Assembly: GCF_030272615.1 (NCBI RefSeq)
Contig: NC_081412.1
Coordinates: forward strand, 548,048,488-548,112,487
DNA from: Cryptomeria japonica
Taxonomy: Eukaryota > Streptophyta > Pinopsida > Cupressales > Cupressaceae
DNA: 64,000 nt
Direction of reading: 5' to 3'
Both the position numbers and the translations under genes were made by a program. Positions within the stretch are counted from its first letter, which is position 1; every line of letters begins with the position of its first letter. Below the pieces are notes generated by a model. It did not search any database. It was not told the origin of the DNA and saw only the letters and a program-made list of their open reading frames with translations. Shown one piece after another: positions 37,501-49,500 of the stretch.

Positions 37501-40500
37501 TTGGGCGGACTTTAGAAGGCTCTCCACCTTGGGCGGACTTTAAGCATAGCTCCTATATAACCCTCCTAGCCTATGGCGGACTTTAGAATGTTGGCCACCT
37601 TGGCCTCTTTAGGCTGGGTGGACTTTGGACAAGGCTTCTCCATCACTTGGCATGCTTGGGCGGACTTTAAAGAGTGCTCCCACCTTGGGCGGACTTTGAG
37701 GCGCTTTCCACATGCTTGGGCAGACTTTGAAGAGTGCTCCCACATGCTTGGGCGGACTTTGAGGCGCTCTTCACCTTGGGCAGACTTTGAGGCGCTTTCC
37801 ACCTTGGGCGGACTTTGAGGCGCTCTCCACATGCTTGGGCGGACTTTGAAGAGTGCTCCCACATGACCTCCCAACCCATGGCGGACTTTGAAGGTCTCTC
37901 AAGAGGGCGGACTATATATGAAATATAACATTTAAGTACTTTAAGTTATATTTCATATATATTGTCAGGATGTTTGAGAGTGGTTTCGGGCCTCTAGGAC
38001 TAATAATGCAAAATCTAGTTTTTGGAGGATTCTCCAATTTTCCAGACTTAGTCAAATTTCAGGATCAGGATGACATTCCAGACTTAGCCAAATTTCAGGA
38101 CATTTGAGGATCAGGATGATTTTTCGAGCTGATTATCCTTTGAAGGTGCCATGACCCCCTAAAATATAGGAACTTAGCTTTTTGGGTCAAAATTTGAAAA
38201 TTTTGGATCGCGGTCGAAGCAGGTCAGTGGTACAAGTGTAAACCCTAGGTTTGCATCCCGAAAAAGCAAAAAGCCTAAAATCTAGGGATTTAGCTTTTTT
38301 AGGTCAAAACTTGGAATTTTCGAGTTTAGGTCGAAGCTAGTCAGTGGTGCAAGTGTAAACCCTAGGTTTGCATCCCGAAAAAGCAAAAAAGCCTAAAATC
38401 TAGGGATTTAGCTTTTTTAGATCAAAACTTGGAATTTTTGAGTTTCGGTTGAAGCAGGTCAGTGGTGCAAGTGTGAACCCTAGGTTTGCATCCCGAAAAA
38501 GCAAAAAAGCCTAAAATCTAGGGATTTAGCTTTTTTTAGATCAAAACTTGGAATTTTCAAGTGTCGGTTGAAGCAGGTCAGTGGTGCAAGTGTGAACCCT
38601 AGGTTTGCATCTCGAAAAAGCAAAAAGCCTAAAATCTAGGGATTTAGTTTTTTTAGGTCAAAACTTGGAATTTTCGAGTTCCGGTTGAAGCAGGTTAGTG
38701 GTGCAAGTGTAAACCCTTGGTTCCCCTTCCGAAAAAGCAAAAAGCAAACATCCCTAAAAAATAGGGAAAACTTTCTAAAAATAGCCATACCGGGGATTGG
38801 GCTAAAAAGGCCAAAAACAAAACTTCCTAAAAAATAGGAAAAAGCAAAAAAAACAAACTTTCTAAAAATAGAAAGTTGTCCAAATTCATCCAAATCAATT
38901 GCGATCTTCGTCCTTTGGCCTCTCTAAGCACTCTGGTGGTGTTCGCATTTCGGAATCACGTAACTTGCAAAAACTAACTTTCAATCGTCAGGCCTGAAAT
39001 GCTCTGAACTGGACAAGGCTTGGTGAAACTGCAGCAAAAGGTCATAGGACACTTAACAAACACCCTAGGAAGCAGGAAAAGAGAGGGTCCCCATTTGCAA
39101 TGGGGCGATGTGTGAAAAAGGTCACAACAGGTAGACTCGCCGAGTCCTGAGCCTTAGACTCTGCCGCTTGACAAGTAAAAAAAAGGCAGAAAAATTTAAA
39201 AAGTCGGTGGAGTCTCTATTAGAGACAAATTTCAAGGACGTGAGGAGTGATAAAGCCAACGCAAACCTTGGACTTTGATGGATATTCTACAAATATTATT
39301 TTCTGAGCATTAGATATCAGCCAATAGAGAAAATAACTCCCAACGGCTTTATAAAATAATAAAAGTCATTTGAGCACTGCCCTTGGACCCTGCAAGGGGC
39401 GCTGCCCCCAAACCCTCGCTGAATAATTTGGGGGGAAACTGCGCCTATAAAAGGGGGGAAAATTTGACCTTTGAGTCTGATTAGGCTCCATAGAACAACA
39501 TTGGTCAATATTTATATCAAACTTAGATTTATGAAATTCTCTATTGAAGTTATTTCTACAAATTTGTTCAATAATAGCTGTTCATTAATTATGATTTAGT
39601 TGCTATTTAGTGTGCAAATATCTTTGTTTAGTTGAATAAGATTGAATGCAAATATGTTGGAAGACATAGCTGATAAGGTGCAACATGTTGAAATACTCTT
39701 GAGTTATTATAAAATGTCAAGCTGGTTACAAACCAAGTCTGCTCTGCAAATATTATTTTCTGAGCATTAGACATTTTGCAAATGTTTGTTATAATTGTTT
39801 GGAATATATTACAAGGACTTGGGGTGAAATTAGTAAGGGTATCTCATAGTGGTATCAGAGATTTGACACTGCCAGCTTGTCGGGTTAAGAGTTGCAGTTG
39901 TCAGACAAAGATGGAGTCCAATCAGAATCACATTGAGGAATTCAATACAGAGTTTATAAAGTGTTTGCAGGTGTTCAAATATCAGGAAGATTTTCTGAAT
40001 CAGATTCATCAGATTTCCACAGTCCATGTTGCTGATTTGCATTTATACTTATGTGATCAATGTAAATTGGTGTATGTGCTTCTATTTGATGAGATTATTG
40101 TGTCTTTAATGTTTATTTATTAAAGGATGCATGAAACAGGTTTTAAATCCTCAAAATTTTTTGAATTTCTTGGGTTTTCCAATTTACCGAGTCTTGGCCG
40201 AGTTTGGCTGTCGAGTCCGATTCCGAGTCAAAAATCAGCTTGCCAAGTCTGATCCAAGTCCGAGTTGTTGTTTGTAATTAGGGCTGGCGGATTCCAATTG
40301 CCTTGGGCAACATTGGAATCCGCCTAAGGGGGCCAACCCCTTCTCCAACATATAGGGCCAGGCCCCATACCTCTCGGCTCCACCTAAAAGGTCCCCACAC
40401 TACACCCAAACCCAACACGCCTTCATGATAGGGCCGACCCTATCCATTTCGCTTAAAAGGAATTAAATAAATTAATATGTTTAATTTGCAAAGAAGGCCG

Positions 40501-43500
40501 ACATGATTAAGAAGTATTGCTACTCCTATAAATAAAGCATATACTTCACATAACATCATCCATTCAGTTTTGCAAGAAGATGCGAAATATATTCTAATGA
40601 AGCGAAATATATATTCAAGGTAGTTGATAACAACGAACTACATTAAAGGGCAACAAATCATTAATAGAAGACAACGAACTTCATCAAAGGCAGCAGATCA
40701 CCACCAAGAGATAGAGAACTCCATTGAAGGCCCAAACAAACCCTATAGAAGGACTGCAAACTAGTTGAAAGGTGCAGCTACCCTTGTTACGGACAACAAG
40801 TCAGATTAGAAGGACTGCAAATCATGATCTCCATTAGCAAACTAATTGTGTAGACTTCTATGTCATCTTCCTTGTGACTGCAACATCTATACTCTAGATA
40901 AGTGTGTAATTATCAGTTGAATTCAAAACCATAATCAGATCTGAGGATCTTTTCTGGTTGGGTTTTTCCTCCTAGGAGGTTTTCGCAGGGTAACTGTGCT
41001 TTGTCTTTATGCATTCATTTCCTTTACTATGCTTAAATCTGGAAAACAATAAATCTAATTAACCTAGTTAAAACTAATTCTGATTTTCTGAGTTTTATTC
41101 AATCTGAAAGTACTAAAAATAACATGGTATCAGAGCTATAGGCTAGATCAACTTTCAGATTTAGAATTCAGTACTCCTTTATTTCCAGATTGTTGTCGCA
41201 TTTGCAGGTCAGGTCAATGGGGCTGAAAGTTGAAGATAGGCTTGATGGGAATCTCAATTTCACTGCATGGAAGGTTCGAATCAAGTTGGCACTAGAGGAA
41301 GAAGATCTTTTCCAATTCATTGAAGCGAAAGAGCTAACTGAACCTACGGATGCAGCCGAGCTAAAACAATTCAAAAAGGATGCTGTCAAGGCCAAGAAGA
41401 TTCTCATTGATTCAGTCAAAGACCACCTAGTCACCTCTATTGCCTCATTTACCACTGCAAGGGAAATTTTTAGCCATCTACAAGGTACATATGAAGTTAA
41501 CAATCTCAGTAGGGCAATTACTTTGAGACAACAACTACTTAAAATCAAAATGGCAAAAGAAGACTCTGTTATTTCCTACTTTATGAGAATTTCAGAACTA
41601 AAGAATCAGCTAGGTTTAATTGGTCATAACATGGAAGACAAAGACCTTGTCATGATTGCCCTAAATGGTCTACCTCACTCATGGGAGTCATTTATCCCAA
41701 CCATAAGTGGCAGGACTGAGTTACCTACCCTTGATTGCCTTAAGAATGATTGCATCCAAGAAGAGTCTCGCCTCATCACAAGAGGGCAAACCAAAAGTCT
41801 CTATGTAGATGATCATCACATGCTTGCAACCCAATGCAAGAAAGGGGGAAATTGGAAGAAGCCTCACCCAAAAAGAAATAGGGAATTCAAACCATTTAGT
41901 TCCCAACACCCTTGGAAGAAACCAAGAGATACCTCGCGTGTCCGATGCTTTAGATGTGACAAATTTGGTCACTATGCTAAAGAATGTCAGATTAACCCTA
42001 CCCAAAGTGAAGCCAACCTAAATGAAGTCTTAGAACAAAGTAATGACTTCCTATTCATCTCCGCTCTGTCTAGCATTGTTCCTTCAGATAGTAATACATG
42101 GTTGATTGACAGTGGTGCCTCCAAACACATCACATGCTACTGTGATCATCTTTCAGACTTAGTAGAAAAAGATACCAGCCTTCACGTGGTAATTGGTGAT
42201 GACGCTCATTATTCGGTAAGAGGTTCTGCCTCTACCTCTCTAAATTTAGACTCTGGTATTTCTCTGCACCTCAGTGATATCTTGTTTGTTCCTGAAATTA
42301 AAAGAAACCTAATTTCCATTTCTGCTCTAGAAGATAAAGGTTATCAAATTGCATTTTCTGAGGGAAAAGTTCTTGCTTGGCCTAAGAAATCTAGTTTTAA
42401 ATCTGCTTGTATAATTGGTCATAGATATGATAGTCTTTATAAGCTCTCTACTAACCCTATTCAAGCCCTCATTAATGAGGCTCTTGAATCTTGTGAGCTA
42501 TGGCATAGAAGACTTGGACACTTGCATTATCAAGCTCTTCCTTCTCTTGAAAAGTTAGTCAAAGGTATGCCTAAACTCAGTCAAATTCATGATAACACTT
42601 GTAAAAGTTGTGCTATAGGTAAAAATGTTAAAAGTTCTTTTCATAAAAGTGAAAATAGAGCTAAAGACAAATTAGAACTTGTTCACTCTGATTTATGTGG
42701 TCCTATGTCTATAGCATCTCCTAGTGGATTTCTTTATTATGTAATCTTCATAGATGATCTCTCTAGGAAAACATGGATCTACTTCTTGAAATCTAAAGAG
42801 TCAGATGAAGTCTTAAGTAAATTTAAAGAGTTTAAAGCATTAACTGAAAACTCCTTTGGTAAAAGAATTAAATGTCTAAGATCTGACAATGGAGGTGAGT
42901 ACACCTCCAGTAGCTTTTATGATTTTTGTGTTGAGTCAGGAATTAAGAGAGAGTTTTGTGTTCCATACAATCCTCAACAAAATGGTGTTGCTGAAAGAAA
43001 GAATAGGACGATTGTTGAGGCTGCAAAGGCTATGATTCACGATCAAGACTTGCAGACCTTCCTATGGGCTGAGGCTTCTAGAACAACAATGTATATCCAG
43101 AATAGATGTCCACACCGTGTTCTAAAGAACATGATCCCTGAAGAAGTCTTCACAGGATCCAAACCAGACATTAGTCACCTCAGAATTTTTGTAAGTCCCG
43201 TTTATGTTCATGTGCCCAAGGAAAAGCAAACAAAGTTGGAACCTTCCGGAAAGAAAGGCACGCTAGTCGGCTACAGTGAATCCTTCAAGGCATTCAGGAT
43301 ATTCATCTCGAGTCAAAGGTATGTTGAGGTAAGTAGGGATGTTACATTTGAAGAAAACATTGCCTTAAACAAATCGAAAGGTTCTTGTGTTATTGATGAA
43401 GCTAATGACAATCAAGATATAAATGTTGATACTAACCTTGAGATTCAGAGGGAGCTGGTTGAACTTCCACCTCAAGAAGAACCTATTGATCCACCAGAGC

Positions 43501-46500
43501 CCATGAATCCCACTGATATTCCTAGAGACATTGTCGTTACCAAAAAGAGGCCTCTTTGGGTAAGAAACACCATTCAAGAAGCCGAAAGATTTGCTGCTCC
43601 CAGTGGCACCTTCCGTGAAACTAAGAGACGTCAGGTATTCTCCAACTACGTTGCATTGATGTGCAATCTCATCGAAACTGAACCTTACAATGTTGAAGAA
43701 GCCTTGATTCATCATGCCTGGAAGCTTGCTATGGATGAAGAGTATCAGTCAATCATCAAGAATGATGTGTGGGATATTGTGCCCAGACCCCAAGGTAAAT
43801 CTGTTGTTTCCTCTAAATGGTTATTTAAAATTAAACATAATGCTGATGGTAGTATTGAAAAATATAAGGCTAGATTTGTAGCTCGTGGTTTTTCTCAAAA
43901 GGAAGGTATAGACTATGAAGAAACATTTGCTCCTGTTGCTAGATATACTTCTATTAGAACGATAATAGCTATTGCTGCTGCTAGGGGTTGGAAACTACAT
44001 CAGATGGATGTTAAGACTGCCTTCCTTAATGGTGTCATTGAGGAAGAAGTCTATATTGAGCAACCTGAGGGTTATGAGATTTAGAATAGATTAACTCATG
44101 TGTGCAGGTTGAAGAAAGCTCTGTATGGCCTTAAACAAGCTTCTCGTGCTTGGTATGAAAGAATTGATAAATACTTGCTAAGTCTAGGTTTTTGTAAAAA
44201 TGATGCTAACTCTAACACATACTTTAAGGTAGCCAATGATGAAATGCTAATTCTAGTTCTATATGTGGATGACCTATTCCTTACTGGTAAAAATGAACTC
44301 ATTATTAGATGCAAGAAAGAACTAGCTTCAGAATTTGAAATGAAAGACTTAGGTCTAATGCATTATTTTCTAGGTCTAGAAGTATGACAAAGATCTAACG
44401 AAATTTTTCTAAGTCAAGGAAAGTATACTATTGACATTTTGAAAAGATTTAGAATGATGGATTGTAAACCCATGTCTACTCATATGAAATCTAATTTAAA
44501 GAAGTTAAGTGTTTCTACAGCTAACTCTAATTTTGCAGATCCATCAGAGTATCGACAGTTGATTGGATCACTGATTTATCTAGTTAACACTAGACTAGAC
44601 ATATGTTTTGCTGTGAATGCTCTCAGCCAGTTTATGAGCATGCTCAAACATGTTCATCTTGTTGCAGCCAAGCACATCCTAAGATACTTGCGAGACACGG
44701 TTGGTTTTGGGCTGAAGTATCCACTTAACTCTTCAATAACCTTGGAAGGTTATTCAGATACAGAATGGGCTGGAAGCATCAAAGACAGGAAAAGCACCTC
44801 TGGTATTTGTTTTAGCTTGGGATCCGCAGTGATCTCTTGGGCTTGCAGAAAACAATCCTTAGTAGCATGAGTACTGCTGAAGCTGAATACATTGCAGCAA
44901 GTGTAGCTTCCAGAGAAGCAGTGTGGCTTCACAAGCTTCTTGCTGGGCTGTTTGGTTAGGCTTGGGATCCTACTGTTATTCACTGTGATTACCAGAGTTG
45001 TATTAAAATGTCTATCAATCCAGTGTTTCATGACAGGTCAAAATATGTGGAAACCCACTATCATTTCATTCGGGATATGGTGCAAAGAGGAGCTATTCAG
45101 CTGAAGTATGTCAACACTAATGAGCAGGTTGCAGATATTCTTACCAAGCCTCTATCCAAAGTGAAGTTTGTGTACTTCAGGGACAAACTTGGTATTATGG
45201 AAATTGAAACCCTAATTGAGAGGGAGTCTCAATCTCAGTAATACATTGTGTTGTATCAAACCACCCTCTGCGGGCAATGTAAGGTGGTATTGTAAACTTC
45301 TCAGGGAGAAGTGTAATTATTAACCATCCTCTGTGGGCAATGTAAGATGGTATTGTAAATGTTAACCACCCTCTGCGGGCAATATAAGGTGGTATTGTAA
45401 ACTTCTCAAGGAGAAGTGTAATTATTAACCATCCTCTGCGGGCAATGTAAGATGGTATTGTAAAACTTCTCAGGGAGAAGTGTAATTGTTAAACCATCCT
45501 CTGCGGGCAATGTAAGATGGTATTAGTGTAATTGTTGACCATCCTTTGCGGGCAATGTAAGATGGTATTAGTGTAATTGTTGACCATCCTCTGCGGGCAA
45601 TGTAAGATGGTAGAAAAGATCCTCTCCACCCTCTGCGGGCAATGTAAGGTGGATCCAGTCTATGCTTGTGTGCAAGCTGGAAGATTATGATTATGTAGTT
45701 CCATACTTGCTTGTGTGCAAGATGGAAGATTATGGTTATGATTCTCTTCCCTAATTAAGAGGGAGTGTTGTTTGTGATTAGGGCTGGCGGATTCCAATTG
45801 CCTTGGGCAACGTTGGAATCCGCCTAAGGGGGCCAGCCCCTTCTCCAACATATAGAGCTAGGCCCCATACCTCTCGGCTCCACCTAAAAGGTCCCCACGC
45901 TACACCCAAACCCAACACGCCTTCATGATAGGGCCGACCCTATCCATTTCGCTTAAAAGGAATTAAATAAATTAATATGTTTAGTTTGCAAAGAAGGCCG
46001 ACATGATTAAGAAGTATTGCTACTCCTATAAATAAAGCATATACTTCACATAACATCATCCATTCAGCTTTTCAAGAAGATGCGAAATATATTCTAAGGA
46101 AGCGAAATATATATTCAAGGCAGTTGATAACAGCGAACTACATTAAAGGGCAGCAGATCATTAATAGAAGACAGCGAACTTCATCAAAGGCAGCAGATCA
46201 CCACCAAGAGATAGAGAATTCCATTGAAGGCCCAAACAAACCCTATAAAAGGACTGCGAACTAGTTGAAAGGTGCAGCTGCCCTTGTTACGCACAGCAAG
46301 TCATATTAGAAGGACTGCAAATCAGGATCTCCATTAGCAAACTAATTGTGTAGACTTCTATGTCATCTTCCTTGTGACTGCAACATCTATACTCCAGATA
46401 AGTGTGTAATTATCTGTTGAATTCAAAACCATAATCAGATTTGAGGATATTTTCTGGCTGGGTTTTTCCTCCTAGGAGGTTTTCCCAGGGCAACTGTGCT

Positions 46501-49500
46501 TTGTCTTTATGCATTCATTTCCTTTACTATGCTTAAATCTGGAAAACAATAAATCTAATTAACCTAGTTAAAACTAATTCTGATTTTCTGAGTTTTATTC
46601 AATCTGAAAGTACTAAAAATAACACGAGTCTTGTAACTATGATATAGATGTTTGGAGTCAAAGGTGAGAGGGTTCTACTTCTACCGTGGGAAATAAAAGT
46701 ACTACTATTGTTGTAGGGTTGTTTAATGCACAGTCACAAGATGTGATTGAGACTTCCATTGCCAATTTTTTTACGCCCATGCCATAATATTTAATGTGGC
46801 ATGTTCCTTCTTTTCAAACAAATGTTCAAAGATGTAATTGTTGTTGGTTCCTCATTTGCCTCCTTGAAGAACATAAGCTACATAACACTCTCCTTGATAG
46901 AGAATATTTTAAGGTGAGTGTCTTGATCGAATATATGAAACAAACTTGGATAAGGGATGGCCTCGCTATCATCATGGATGGGTGAACAAATATTAAATGT
47001 TCGCTATTTGTAAATATTATTGTCACATGTTCAATTGTCTCTTATTTTATTAGAGCTATTGATTGTTTGGGGAAGAGGAAAGACATAAGCTTCCAATTTA
47101 AGATTTTAAACGATGCCATAGAAAAGATTGGGGCCTTTAATGTTATAAAAATAGCGACCAATTCAATCCATGTATGCAAGTTAGTTCGCTTATGGTGGAG
47201 GGTACTTACAAATGCAATTTTTGGACCCTATCTTGTGTTCATGCATTGGAATATACATTGAAAGACGTTAGGAAGATAGATTGGGTGAAGACAATAATGA
47301 TAGGAGCTAGAGACATAGATATGTTCGTTTGCAACCATCACGCTACTTGTTTTGTTTAGGACTTTTTTGAGGAAGGAATTGCTCAAGCATGTGGATATTA
47401 GATATGCTAGTTGTTTCATTTTGTTAGAGATGATGCTTGAGGTGTAGGAGTCTCTACAATTAATGATGGTTAATTCAGATTGGGGTAGATGGCTACAGGG
47501 TAAGCACAATTGAAGGAAAAAATGTGGAACAAAAAATATTTGAGGATGATTGGTGGTCCACAATGAGGTAAGAAATCACTAATTTATTATCAATTAAAAA
47601 AAAAGTTAATTTATAATGTTTTTAGCTCGTAAATTATTTTCATTCTTTGTAATAGCATTCACTCTTTATCATTTGAGTCTTAATCTTTTTTGAAATTATA
47701 ATTTTTGTAACTTGTTTTCATTTGCAGATATGTTTGCTCCTTCATCTCACTTGTTGTGCAAGTCATAAGATATGTTGATATAGATTCCTAGTGTTGGAGA
47801 AATTGATGAGACATTTGATAGCATGTTTGGGCAAATGAAACATGCCATTCATAACAAGGATCTCACTTTGGGATTTTATGAGAATTATATTAGGCCCATT
47901 GTGATGTGGTGGTGGAACATTATGAGTAACCCACTTCATCTGGCAGCCTATGTTTTATAAGTCAAATGCTACATAGCCAGGCTTGAGATAATGCCTCCAT
48001 CTCATGATGAAAAAGTGAAGGGCGGGCTCATGAAGGCCCTTTGGAAAATGTATAATGATGAGTCTATTGTATCTTACACATGGTGGTTAGCCTTTGTCAA
48101 TCTTTGTGGTCCTAAATTCAACAAACCAAAGACAAGAATGAGTAGAGAGCTACATTAGCTTGAATTGACCCTATTGGATGGTGGATGTGGCATGGCAAGG
48201 ATGGACTAGAGTTGAGGATACCTGCCATTAATTTCTTTTCGTGGGTTATTAGTTCCTTCATTGCAAAGAGGAATTAGTTTACATATAGTTTCATTTAGTC
48301 AATCAAGAAGAACAAACTTACTTGTAGATGAAGTTGGTGGCCATGCATAGTGCCTTGCAGCTATAGGACTGACAAACTCTTGAGTATCCGAACTCTAGCT
48401 GCATGTTGGGATGTTGATCCCAAAGATGGCATACAAGTTGATGAGGAGGAGGCACTTGAGGGATTGGTTGGGGTTCCATTGGATGAGACAATCCCCCATA
48501 GTGTCAATGAATTGGATTCAAACTTCAATTTTGATGCAGTTTTACTAGATGCTGATTAGGGGTAGCCGCATATTTTCAATGTTTTTGTTATTTTTGAGTT
48601 GAATCTTGTTGCCTTTGGGCATTTTGTTGTAATTTTTATGTAATATATATGCATGTTGACAATGAAAGCAAGCAAATCTCATAATTCAAGTCTATTGTCA
48701 TGTATTAGTGTACTCTAATGTCTATAGTGAATGCTTTGTCGACGTGATCATAGAAATATTTGAAATTTTCTTATATTTAAAAATTTTCCCAATTATTTTT
48801 AATAGCGATCCCCTTAAAAAGGGCCTCCCAAAAAGCTTGTCCCAAAAATTAAAAAAAAGGCCATCGATATTATTTTTTTGGTGTCAGTGGTATTATTTTA
48901 ATAGCCCTGTACGTCAATCTCAATTTAATTTATACATGGCAAAGGTTAATACAGGCAAAGGTTAATACAATACCCTTACTAAAGATAAATTACAATTGCA
49001 CCAGTGTCAAAATAACCAGACTAACTGATTGAGAAACACGACCTTTTGAAGTTAAAAAACCTAGGATCTCATCAAATTGATAGTAAATTACCTTGGTACA
49101 ATTTAAAGAATCTGTATGGCAATAACAAGGTGGAAGCCTTGGCCCTCCTTGAGGGATTGGAGATTGCTAGGAAAGCAAGATGGCAGAAATTTTGGAGGAC
49201 AATGTTTTTTATGAGTGCAATATATTGTAATACTTGTCAGGCATGGTAACTATACACCGTAATTTAAGAGGTTCTACAATCCATCTAAAAGCATCAGATT
49301 TATCCATATCAATAAGAAGGGTATTTGAGCTATAGATTTTGCAGCCATTTGGACTATTATTCTCTTAAACACTTTACATGACCCTGAAACATGGATGGGG
49401 GCACCTTTTTACATGCAGAATCATTAATATTGTAGCTAAGGAACACAGAGAGAGTATAAGCCCCCTTGTCTATGAGTTTGCTTAGTTGAATTTCCAAAAC

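Larger units (their letters stand above)
34464..39129 (-). mobile_element. LTR-type element rich in satellites
   Basis: Termini TGTTGGTG and TCACAACA lie within a perfect 5-bp duplication GGTAG (34459-34463, 39130-39134). The left 1 kb is LTR-like on the minus strand, with an ACTATATAAGG promoter motif (near 35213), and aligns with the arms of the 25415-29316 element, so the lineage is the same. Internally, a segment at about 35730-35900 is tandemly repeated at 36010-36190, followed by two satellite arrays. No gag or pol is seen, so it is a non-autonomous, large-insert element. A matching right-hand LTR is not obvious. Confidence 0.7.
40266..46624 (+). mobile_element. Ty1/Copia LTR retrotransposon (6359 bp)
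   Basis: A complete structure: 5-bp target duplication CGAGT (40261-40265, 46625-46629), two 859-bp LTRs, a primer-binding site, a gag-pol frame, a 3' non-coding hairpin array and a purine-rich tract. The pol order is protease, integrase, reverse transcriptase, RNase H, which defines Copia. By eye the LTRs differ at about 30 of 859 sites (about 3.5 percent), mostly transitions. It inserted within the last bases of hAT-C. The polyprotein is broken by three stops and one frameshift, so this copy cannot express a full product. Confidence 0.96.
34319..46641. mobile_element. hAT-C: hAT element inflated by nested insertions
   Basis: The 8-bp target duplication ATATAGAT is found at 34311-34318 and 46642-46649. 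Ends are CAGAGTTATAGGACTCG and, on the other strand, CATAGTTACAAGACTCG. Subterminal sequence is rich in GACTCGG/CCGAGTC repeats (34340-34460 and 40175-40265). Removing the LTR element (34464-39129) and the Copia element (40266-46624) leaves about 1.3 kb, the size of its relative hAT-B. It inserted into the hAT-2 transposase gene. The residual part contains no transposase. Confidence 0.85.

Noticed and set aside
37132-37879. Long open frames on both strands at the GGCGGACTTT array
   Set aside because: They translate a stop-free tandem repeat and vary with repeat number. No domain or start context supports a gene.
45260-45653. CRISPR-like appearance of the regularly repeated 29-nt units
   Set aside because: The host is a plant, spacers are short and themselves repeated, and the units lie in the non-coding end of a Copia element.
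33340-48895. Complete boundaries for the hAT-2 element
   Set aside because: CAGGGACATT at the left and CAGGGCTATT (reverse strand) at the right looked like terminal repeats, but the flanking 8-mers do not match, and the right candidate lies in sequence shared with 56.2 kb.
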